From: Owenia fusiformis
Taxonomy: Eukaryota > Annelida > Polychaeta > Sabellida > Oweniidae
DNA length: 64,000 bases
Direction: 5' to 3'
Assembly (NCBI GenBank): GCA_903813345.2
Contig: CAIIXF020000006.1
Location: forward strand, 13,460,348 to 13,524,347
In this document: positions 44,501 to 56,500 of the stretch, one piece after another
How the letters are laid out: each line of letters starts with the position of its first letter
How positions within the stretch are numbered: the stretch's first letter is position 1
Translations under genes and position numbers: made by a program
The notes under the pieces: model-generated
Told to the model about the DNA's origin: nothing
Seen by the model: the letters and a program-made list of their open reading frames with translations, nothing else
Databases searched by the model: none

Positions 44501-47500
44501 CAAAATTGAACCTCCCACCTTAGATTGTAACGTCATGATGTAATTAATTAAGATTTTACACATGAACCATTTATACCTGTATATATAACATCCTAATTTC
44601 AATACACCAGTTGGTTTGTGTGCAGAAACAACCTTGATTTTGTGGTTTGTAAAGTAAAGCACCATGCCCCTGGTATGTTGGCAAAATTGACACACCTACC
44701 TTAGATTGTTACGTCATTAATTATGTAATTAATTAACATATTGCACATCAATTATTTATAGCTATCTGAAGTTATTACTAGCATGTTTACACTTAAACAA
44801 AACAGTTGGTTCTTGAGCAGAAACAACCTTCATATGATGGTTTTTGAAGTAAAGTGTCACTCCGCCTCCTAAAATCATTACATAATTTTAATGCCTAATT
44901 ATGAAAAATAAAAACCTGCAGTATTTTGCAACTTGCTAATATTTGTTCAGTTGTTAAACATAGAATACCTAGCATACTTACACTATAAGATATCAGTCTA
45001 TTGAGGTGAAGATGCAACCTTTATATGATAATATTTTAAGTAAAGTGCCACGCCCACCTCTAAAATGATTACATAATTTCAATGGCATTTTATAAAAAAT
45101 GCTCAACCTGCACAATTTTGCATCTTCCTAATATTTTATGCAGACACAATAAGGTATCCAAAAATGCAAAGAAAAAAACTTTCTACCACAAAACGACCTT
45201 TGGTGTCATATTCCTATTTGGCAACTGGACTAAATGCCTTGTTTCATTTTCAAAATGTTGCCCTTTGAGTTGAGTTTTCTAATAATATATTGTGAAAGCT
45301 GTATCATGTCTAATGGTATTGCTAATCCTAACATAGTAGGCTATTTTCACATTGATAATAAAACCATTTTATGCGACATTTTTCAGTAGACCAATTGGTT
45401 ATATAAACATGTTATCAAAAATACATGTACATTAGAGTAGCACGAATGAAATCTCCAATATTTCAGCTGGAAGGAGTCTGGTATGGTGTTGGTACTCTTC
45501 CCACAAGTGAGAAATCTTTTGGATCATCAGCAACAGCCATGGTTCACACTGCAAGTGACGCAATGTACATAGATTATACTTCTGCTATGTAAGTACTTAC
45601 AGCCATGATTCACACTGCAAGTTACACAATGTACATATACTATACTTCTGCAATGTAAGTATTGACAGCCATGGTTCACACTGCAAGTGACACAATGTAC
45701 ATAGATTATACTTCTGCAATGTAAGTACTGACAGCCATGGTTCACACTGCAAGTGACACAATGTACATAGACTATACTTCTGCTATGTAAGTATTGACAG
45801 CCATGGTTCAAACTACAAGTGACACAATGTACATAGACTACACTTCTGCTATGTAAGTAGTAATGGTTCACACTGCAAGTGACGCAATGTACATAGACTA
45901 TACTTCTGCTATGTAAGTATTGACAGCCATGGTTCACACTGCAAGTGACACAATGTACATAGACTATACTTCTGCTATGTTAGTATTGACAGCCATGGTT
46001 CACACTGCAAGTGACGCAATGTACATAGACTATACTTCTGCTATGTAAGTATTGACAGCCATGGTTCACACTGCAAGTGATGCAATGTACATAGACTATA
46101 CTTCTGCTATGTAAGTATTGACAGCCATGGTTCACACCGCAAGTGACGCAATGTACATAGACTATACTTCTGCTATGTAAGTATTGACAGCCATGGTTCA
46201 CACTGCAAGTGACACAATGTACATAGACTATACTTCTGCTATGTTAGTATTGACAGCCATGGTTCACACTGCAAGTGACGCAATGTACATAGACTATACT
46301 TCTGCTATGTAAGTATTGACAGCCATGGTTCACACTGCAAGTGACGCAATGTACATAGACTATACTTCTGCTATGTAAGTATTGACAGCCATGGTTCACA
46401 CTGCAAGTGACACAATGTACATAGACTATACTTCTGCTATGTTAGTATTGACAGCCATGGTTCACACTGCAAGTGACGCAATGTACATAGACTATACTTC
46501 TGCTATGTAAGTATTGACAGCCATGGTTCACACTGCAAGTGATGCAATGTACATAGACTATACTTCTGCTATGTAAGTATTGACAGCCATGGTTCACACT
46601 GCAAGTGACGCAATGTACATAGACTATACTTCTGCTATGTAAGTATTGACAGCCATGGTTCACACTGCAAGTGACACAATGTACATAGACTATACTTCTG
46701 CTATGTTAGTATTGACAGCCATGGTTCACACTGCAAGTGACACAATGTACATAGACTATACTTCTGCTATGTTAGTATTGACAGCCATGGTTCACACTGC
46801 AAGTGACGCAATGTACATAGACTATACTTCTGCTATGTAAGTATTGACAGCCTAGCCATGGTTCACACTGCAAGTGACACAATGTACATAGACTATACTT
46901 CTGCTATGTAAGTATTGACAGCCATGGTTCACACTGCAAGTGACACAATGTACATAGACTATACTTCTGCTATGTAAGTATTGACAGCCATGGTTCACAC
47001 TGCAAGTGACACAATGTACATAGACTATACTTCTGCTATGTAAGTACTTACAGCAATGGTTCACACTGCTAGTGACGCAATGTACATAGACTATACTTCT
47101 GCTATGTAAGTATTGACAGCCATGGTTCACACTGCAAGTGACACAATGTACATAGACTATACTTCTGCTATGTAAGTATTGACAGCCATGGTTCACACTG
47201 CAAGTGATGCAATGTACATAGACTACACTTCTGCTATGTAAGTATTGACAGCCATGGTTCACACTGCAAGTGACGCAATGTACATAAATTATACTTCTGC
47301 TATGTAAGTATTGACAGCCATGGTTCACACTGCAAGTGACGCATTGTACATATACTATACTTCTGCTATGTAAGTATTGACAGCCATGGTTCACACTGCA
47401 AGTGATGCAATGTACATAGATTATACTTCTGCTATGTAAGTATTGACAGCCATGGTTCACACTGCAAGTGATGCAATGTACATAGATTATACTTCTGCTA

Positions 47501-50500
47501 TGTAAGTATTGACAGCCATGGTTCACACTGCAAGTGACGCAATGTACATATACTATACTTCTGCTATGTAAGTATTGACAGCCATGGTTCACACTGCAAG
47601 TGATGCAATGTACATAGACTACACTTCTGCTATGTAAGTATTGACAGCCATGGTTCACACTGCAAGTGACACAATGTACATAGACTATACTTCTGCTATG
47701 TAAGTATTGACAGCCATGGTTCACACTGCAAGTGACGCAATGTACATAGACTATACTTCTGCTATGTAAGTATTGACAGCCATGGTTCACACTGCAAGTG
47801 ACACAATGTACATAGACTATACTTCTGCTATGTAAGTATTGACAGCAATGGTTCACACTGCAAGTGACGCAATGTACATAGACTATACTTCTGCTATGTA
47901 AGTATTGACAGCCATGGTTCACACTGCAAGTGACGCAATGTACATAGATTATACTTCTGCTATGTAAGTATTGACAGCCATGGTTCACACTGCAAGTGAC
48001 ACAATGTACATAGACTATACTTCTGCTATGTAAGTATTGACAGCCATGGTTCACACTGAAAGTGACGCAATGTACATAGACTATACTTCTGCTATGTAAG
48101 TATTGACAGCCATGGTTCACACTGCAAGTGACGCAATGTACATAGATTATACTTCTGCTATGTAAGTATTGACAGCCATGGTTCACACTGCAAGTGACGC
48201 AATGTACATAGACTATACTTCTGCTATGTAAGTATTGACAGTCATGGTTCACACTGCAAGTGACACAATGTACATAGATTATACTTCTGCTATGTAAGTA
48301 TTGACAGCAATGGTTCACACTGCAAGTGACACAATGTACATAGACTATACTTCTGCTATGTAAGTATTGACAGCAACGGTTCACACTGCAAGTGACACAA
48401 TGTACATAGACTATACTTCTGCTATGTAAGTATTGACAGCCATGGTTCACACTGCAAGTGACGCAATGTACATAGACTATACTTCTGCTATGTAAGTATT
48501 GACAGCCATGGTTCACACTGCAAGTGACGCAATGTACATAGACTATACTTCTGCTATGTAAGTACTTACAGCCATGGTTCACACTGCAAGTGACACAATG
48601 TACATAGACTACACTTCTGCTATGTAAGTATTTACAGCCATGGTTCACACTGCAAGTGACACAATGTACATAGACTACACTTCTGCTATGTAAGTATTGA
48701 CAGCCATGGTTCACACTGCAAGTGATGCAATGTACATAGACTATACTTCTGCTATGTAAGTATTGACAGCCATGGTTCACACTGCAAGTGACGCAATGTA
48801 CATAGACTATACTTCTGTTATGTAAACTATCAGGGAACATTCAAAAACATCGTCCCTAATATTTTGAAATATCCGGAAAATTGCTAAAACATGAAATATT
48901 TTAAGATAAAAATGTTGACATACCAATTCCACTTATTAGATCTAATGATATATTTTCAGAAAGAACAGGTGCCAAGCTCCTGTTAGGGTGAGTTTGACTG
49001 GAACAAATGATCCTGGAACCTTCATTGCTGAGGCCTTAGGAGTTAAAAGTAAGTGCAGCAAAATATTAAACTACTAAAAATTAATACCCAATTCCAATAA
49101 CATTGACATTTGTGAAAAATTATGAATCCAATATAACACACAGTTGCATCGATCATAGTTTTGTAAGTAAATAGATTCTGAGAAGATATATATATATACA
49201 TGTATATCTTTCATTGACTCTCTGATGTCATTACAATGACATATTAGTCACTAAAAAAAAGAAACTAATAACTACAATCTAAGAATTGACCTAAGACTAA
49301 ACTAACTACTGAATACAAAAATAAAGTTGTAGTAAAATACAATTCTAATTACATCATCAAATGTAGAATACAAAAATACAAGATAATTGTAAAATACAGA
49401 CACAAATTTAAATATCAGTGTGATGTTTCATTGACACATTAATCCAATTTTTTGAGTGAATGATAGATGAACTTTGCTAAATGTGAAATTACATAAGAAT
49501 TTTTGTGAGACATCGGTTTTTTAAAAATAATGTCAGAACTGCCTACAAAATTAAATTATGTAAGGGTGTCAAACAAAAGTTTTCTTTCTGTAGTGTTTTT
49601 CTTACAAATCATGATGAAATGTTGTTCATCTTCTAAAATACCACAAATATTACATAAACGTTCATCTACAGGTTTTGGCTTTGGCTTCAAATGACGACCA
49701 AGTTCAATCTGTAACTTGTGGGAACTAAGCCTAAATCTACAAATTGCTTGCCTGTAATTTTTATTTTGGATATTTAAATAACTCTCTCTTTAAAAGACAT
49801 TTGAATTCAGCAAAAACTCATAATCACTTTTTTATTGTCGGCCATTTTGGATTTTCCGTCCTAAAATCTTGTCTGTAAAGTCTTGTCTACGCGTTTTCAG
49901 GTGAACCGTTTGGTAGACCAATTTCAAATTTTCAGGGATGATTCTTAGTATGAAAATCTAGATCTGATTAGTTTTTGGGCATTCTGAGTAAATGTCAAGG
50001 CAGCCATTTTGGATTTTCCGTCCTAAAATCTTGTCTGTAAAGTCTTGTCTACGCATTTTCAGGTGAACTGTTTGGTAGATCAATTTCAAATTTTCAGGGA
50101 TGATTCTCAGTATGAAACTAGATCTGATTAGTTTTTGGGCATTCTGGGTAAATGTCAAGGCAGCCATTTTGGATTTTCCGTCTTAAAATCTTGCCCGTAA
50201 AGTCTTGTCTACGCTTTTTAGGTGAACCGTTTGGTAGATCAATTTGAAATTTTCATGGAAGATTCTCAGTATTTAAATCTAGATCTGATTAGTTGTTGGG
50301 CATTCTGGGTAAATGTCGAGGCAGCCATTTTGGATTTTCTGTCCTAAAATCTTGTCTGTAAAGTCTTGTCTACACATTTCCAGGTGAACTGTTTGGTAGA
50401 TCAATTTCAAATTTTCAGGGATGATTCTTAGCATGAAAATCTAGATCTGATTAGTTTTTATGCATTCTGGATGAATGTCAAGGCAGCCATTTTGGATTTT

Positions 50501-53500
50501 CCGTCTTAAAATCTTGCCCGTAAAGTCTTGTCTACGCGTTTTTAGGTGAACCGTTTGGTAGATCAATTTCAAATTTTCAGGAATGATTCTTAGTATGAAA
50601 ATCTAGATCTGATAAGTTTTTGGGCATTCTGGGTAAATGTCAAGGCAGCCATTTTGGATTTTCTGTCCTAAAATCTTGTTTGTAAAGTCTTATCTACGCA
50701 TTTCCAGGTGAACCGTTTGGTAGATCAATTTCAAATTTTCAGGGATGATTCTTAGTATGAAAATCTAGAACAGATTAGTTTTTTGGCATTCTGGATAAAT
50801 GTCAAGGCAGCCATTTTGGATTTTCTGTCCTCAAATCTTGTCTGTATAGTCTTGTTTACATGTTTTCTGGTTAACTGTGTGACGGATCACTTTCAAATTT
50901 TCAGGGGTGGTTCTTAGTATTAAAATCTAGAACTGACTAATTTTTCAGGGGTGGTTCTTAGTATGAAAATCTAGAACTGACTAATTTTTGGGCATTCTGG
51001 GCAAATTTTAAGGTGGCCATTTTGGATTTTCCGTCCTCAAATTGTGTCGGTAAAGTCTTGTCTACTAACTTTTAGGATAACCATTTAATGGGATCACCCA
51101 AAGGTGGGGACATTTTGTACACATTTATGTTCTTGTATAATTCTGGTACAGTGTTTTTGTTATTGTCTTGATAAAAATATTGTCATCATCAATCTCTGGA
51201 GTATCCCAATCACTGGTGATCCACTCGATTATGCTGGTTACCAAAACAAACCGTTTTGGTAACAAAATGTCGGAACGTCGAAGGCACGATTTTTCCTTTG
51301 TCCTTATTTCATGCGTTGTAGGCAGAATCCCCACGACGTTTTTTCTCTCAACGTGCATCAGTATCATATGCTTTAGAAAATGTACATGTTTGCGAAAAAA
51401 TAGCTCAGAAGACAACAGAATCTAATTCAGAACAGAAGGTAATTCTGCCTACAACGTGTAAAATAAGGAAACGAGAAAAATCGTACCTTCGATGTTCCGA
51501 CATTTTGTTACCAAACGAACCGTTTTGGTAACCAGCGTAATCGAGTGGATCACCAGTGCCAATAAGATAATAATAAATCACACTTTTTTAATATATCAAT
51601 GACTTTGTTTGACCAAGTGCCTTTAAAACCAAATTGACTCATTTCACGGTCATACATATATGTTTTATGAAGAATGTTTCCCGGTGATAGATGAAGTAAA
51701 CGGAGCCAATATTTAATTAATTTGATTTCAAAACGTATTTTTAATTGGTAGCGTCCCAATTCTCTGTAAATTGCTGGTGTTGCAGTTGATTTTTAACACC
51801 CAACAGACATTTAAGAAAAGATAGGTGCATTGTCTCTATTGTCTTTAGATGTTTTTCATTGATCCATACCTCTGAGGCATAAGTTAGAATAGGTTCAACT
51901 AAGGAATCAAAAAGGTGCAATGCAACATTAACTGGAATCTCATTAAATTTTTTATATTGCTGTTTAACTTTAAACAAAGCTTTTCTTGCTTGCTCTTTCA
52001 AGTAAAATACATGCTGGTCAAAATTATTTGTTTTACTGAGTACACATCCAAGATATTTGTACTGCTCAACATTTTCTATAGCACTATCATTGAATGTGAA
52101 AACCGCATCAACTTTTGAGTTAAAAACAATTGATTTTGTCTTCATTGTGTTAACTATGAGATGATATCTCTTACCAAAATCAAACGGGCAATTGAACAAA
52201 GTTTGGGCACCATCTTTACTATTTGACATCAAGATAAGATCATCGGCCCAAAGTAAGTGGTTTAACATATTTCCATTAAATTGAATGCCATTTTCTTTTG
52301 GTAAATTGTCTTTTAAGTCATCAAGGAAATGGTTGAATAAATAGGTACTAAGTACAGAGCCCTGCATTACTCCAACATTTGTTTCAAAAGTGGGGGTGAT
52401 ACCTTCTTTAAATTTTAGACATGCTTTTGATTTTTACATGTATATGTAGAATAGTTCCATTGTTTCTAGGTGCTTTAGATAATAGGCTGTGATATTGAGT
52501 ATTTGTTTTCCTTATGACTGCTCTGTTTTGCTTTTTATTTTGCATTTTGTGTTGTAACCAACCCCATAGCAACCAGTGAAATATTTTTACAAAATCATTC
52601 AATTTCCATCATTTTGAGCCATTTTCAAGTGATTTTGGGCAAAAATTCAAATTTTTTTAAAACCTTTTTTAAAAACTCAATTCCCTTCGGCAAAAACAGG
52701 CTACGGGCCTGGTTTTAATGAATCTCAAGTTTGGCTCCTGCCTCTTTCTCAACTTTACTTGAATTTTTTTTATTGAATTATTTGAATATTTAATTAAAGG
52801 TGTATTGAAGGTGATCTACCTTGCAAATGACGCAACCTTAGTGTACCAATGTGATATGGTTCTGGAAAGTGGTGAATGTAGCAAAGATGCAGTCCATCTT
52901 GATGTGTTGACACGTAAACAGAATCCTAAACTGAATACTGTTGTTATAGCTGAACTTCAGATGCTGTACTTTGAAAAGTTATGCATTAATGCATCTGAGA
53001 TACAAATTACAAAACAAGAAGGTATATCTTAACATTGTTCTCTTCTTTCATTTTCAACATCTTTTACAGTCATGTTATCGATCTTTTTTCTATACAACAA
53101 CATAAGAACCATTTCCAAGTGACCATTGTACTCGTACATGTGTATTGTTTTCAGTAACTTGTTCCTTGGTATCACAATGTTCTGTTAACAAGTCCCCATC
53201 ACCAAAAGTATTCAATTACAAAGAGGTAAGAAGCTTTTCTAATTATTGACTATTACAGTAATGTATTTTCCAAATACCAGATATAGAATAATAACTAAAA
53301 CATAATTTATCCCCACTCGGCTCTCAGATACATGTATGTCTTTTAAGTATTCATTAAAATATCATGAATTAAAGACCTGCTTATAACAATATTTAGTGTT
53401 TATTATAAGCAATATGCATGTTTTGTAGATTTACTCTGGACAGTGGTACATCACACATTCCATCAGGAATTCAGGAACCATGGATTCATGGACCCATACT

Positions 53501-56500
53501 TTTAGTATTTCCAACATGACCATTGATGGAAAACCAAATTTTGCATTCATAAACAGGATTACAAATGCCAGGTACATGTAGGTTGGATTTGTTAAATTTT
53601 TAAATGACTGACTGACACAGCTTATAAAACCTTTGGATTATGTATGCATGCACATGTGCCAATGGAAAAGCACCAAAAATGGTTAAAGCTAGCTATAATA
53701 TAAAAAGAAAATGAAAACGTCCAAAAGTACACCAGTCATAAGGAAAATAAACCCCAACTGTCCCAAATCATAATCCAACATTAAAAGAAACTGTGTTTAA
53801 TACCCCCTCCCCCACCATATGATTACATAACCAGAAGCCATTCAAAATCAAATCTTATATACTTGGGATTTACCTTCAGGTTAATTTTTAAAATGAAAAC
53901 ATAAAAGGCATACAAGTGAGAATGCTTGAGTGGGCAACATTAAAAACACTAGGAAAACCTTGGTAGATGATTTATACTTATTTCTGAATTTTGTTTATAG
54001 GAACGGTTCCTGTGAATCTGAAATGATTCTGCATGGTCGGTTTATCAATAATAATCCACTGTATGCGGCTACAGGCTTCTCTGAACATAGTTGAGTATTT
54101 CAATAATTTTCAATAAATACTCTCTTGTGAGACAAATATGACAAAAGAATGATGTTTGCAAGTAATTATGTAATTGTGTGAGTAGTTATAGTATTTGTAT
54201 GATAATTTATAATAACCTGGGGGTCAATAACAGAAACTTCATAAAGTTAAGATTTCATAAAGTCCATTGTTCTCTAACTGTGACATCATTATATCCATGG
54301 TAACAACAATTGATTTACAAATTCATAAGATTCTGTTAATGACCCCCTGAATATATTTTTTGTTTTCTTAGCGCCACATATTACAAAGCCTGTGTACATC
54401 ACCTCAGATGAGAAACATGTGATATGGTATGGCTGCACTGGCCAGATCGATGACCCCTGCCCGGCGGAGTCCATCATTTATACATCTAGGGAACCTAGCT
54501 TACCCTATGTGGTAGAATCAGAGTTTGATCTCTTCATCGAGGAACACTTGTGCGCTGATCCAGACTGGATGGAAACAGTTAACCATGATGGTATTCTTTT
54601 ATTCCAAACTAAATTGAGGATATCCTATGATTTATGAGTGATATGATTTTTATCCATGAATGGATATGAGCACAGAGAGTACAGATATTATTATCCATGA
54701 GTGAATAAAAATTATATGAGTTAATCACCAAATGCTCTTTTTATTCCATAGATAAAGGGTTCCGGATCCATTGTTACCGTCAGCCTCATTTTGAGTCAAG
54801 TAGTAAAAATTGTTAACTCACCCTATGCAGACAGAGCCTGTGGGAAATATTGGGTGGGGAGCAAATGAGCGGAGGGTGCGGAGCCAACGGTCATTTTTGA
54901 ATTTAAAATTGGGGTATTTCTGAAACTAAGCCGTTTTGGGACTTCAAATATACCAAGATATGTGTATTTGACACCAAATATCAATACAATTGTGAAAATA
55001 GTAGCGCAATTCATTCTATAGCGACGCAGTGTGCCTTAAACATTTCCCAGACCTATATATTTTGAAATTATCCTTTTAATCCTGAGTCCCCAGCATTCAT
55101 AAAAAATGATGTTCAAGGTACACTATCTATACAAATTATTTTTGCATCTTGGAAGCCAGGCAGTATCAATGTGATTTTATAAAAATTCGGAAATGTTTTT
55201 CAGATATGAGCCCCCTCTAAATATTGGGTGCGGAGCAGCTCCATAAACGTAGCTCCGCACCCAATATTTAGAGGGGGCTCATATCTGAAGAACATTTCCG
55301 AATTTTTATAAAATCACACAGATACTGCCTGGCTTCCAAGATGCAAAAATAATTTGCTTGGGTAGTGAATCTTGAACACCATTTTTTATGAATGCTGGGG
55401 ACGCAGTATTAAAAGGATAGTCTCAAAATATATAGGTCTGGGAAATGTTTAAGGCATACTGCGTCGCTATAAAATGAATTGCACTACTATTTTCACAATT
55501 TTATTGATATTTGGTGTCAAATACACATATCTTGGTATATTTGAAGTCCCAAAACGGCTTAGTTTCAGAAATACCCCAATTTTAAATTCAAAAATGACCG
55601 TTAGCTCCGCACCCTCCGCTCATTTGCGCCGCACCCAATATTTCCCACAGGCTCTGTCTGCATAGGGTGTAACTGTTCAATACGACATGAAGTAATGTTA
55701 ACTGTATTAAATTAAAATCATGGTAATTAGTACATCAAATGCCTTGAATTAGTAGTTAACTCAATATGAAATAAAAATATTACATTATAACATATCCAGG
55801 CTTGTAAATCGCAAGCAAGTTCCCACTGACAGCACGAGCAATGAGCTCATGTTAGAAGCGGGGCCTTGAGAGATATGATAAACTATAGTTATAGTTGAAG
55901 AACGTCATTGCCCTCCAAATGAAATAGCCATTGTACTATGAAATAAAGTTGTCCTGAGTTTTATACTTACTAAAGTTTCAGAGAAAAACCTCTCAAGGTC
56001 GCGCTTCTAACAGAAGCTCATTACTCGTGATGTCAGCGGGGCCTGGATAGTCCCCGTGCATATGTAAATCTAAGGTTTAACATGTCAAATGTTCTGGCTT
56101 CAGTGAAGTGTCCTGATAAAGAGATGTGTTCCAGTAATAACCTACCACAACCAGCACCTTTTACAGCAGAGGTGAGATCTACATGTGATATTAGCAACAA
56201 TAACTTAAAAGACCTTTAAATATGATTTTAGATAGGCTGTATAACTTTATGAATACTAGTATTGGATAATTTTAGTATACACTGGAGTGTTCTATGGCAT
56301 GCAACTTACATGTACAGTAACTCTGGTTGTCTCAAATGTCTATTTCCAGAATTTGAAAGGAGTTTGGTATGTTGCCTATACAGTGAAGTTTGAATCCACT
56401 TTACATACCATAACAGTGGATTATGATGTCACAATAGATAATGTGACTGGGTCAGCTACTTTTGACTGTGTAATGGGTGGTATTACAGGGTAAGACATCT

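Larger units (their letters stand above)
49560..52420 (-). pseudogene. Non-LTR retrotransposon remnant, broken by two insertions
   Basis: Antisense reverse-transcriptase fragment 51741-52420 with GVMQGSVLS, LLWADDLILMS (the catalytic ADD) and YKYLGCVL. It continues at 51560-51759 (KIRFEIKLIKYWLRL), at 51125-51212 (DWDTPEIDDDNIFIKTITKT) and at 49570-49770 (FRLSSHKLQIELGRHLKPK, then LCNICGILEDEQHFI, a typical C-terminal Cys/His tail). The gaps are exactly filled by a palindrome and a tandem-repeat element. Not functional. Confidence 0.8.

Noticed and set aside
45533-48828. CRISPR-like array
   Set aside because: There are no variable spacers, the unit is contiguous, and the genome is eukaryotic.
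46852-48840. 662-codon minus-strand open frame with a 22-residue repeat
   Set aside because: The 66-bp unit is a multiple of three, so any open frame persists through the array. The unit is a copied exon end and donor from the plus strand; the antisense frame has no start context or homology.
51125-51425. Overlapping open frames on both strands near 51.2-51.4 kb
   Set aside because: They are parts of a palindromic element and of the retrotransposon remnant.
54089-54096. Weak GTTGAG donor of domain 17 e3 as a sign of a dead exon
   Set aside because: Length and phase equal those of other e3 exons (89 nt), and the frame continues cleanly into e4.
54823-55665. Pair of mirror-image 63-codon frames
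   Set aside because: They are the two arms of the same palindrome; no homology or codon evidence.
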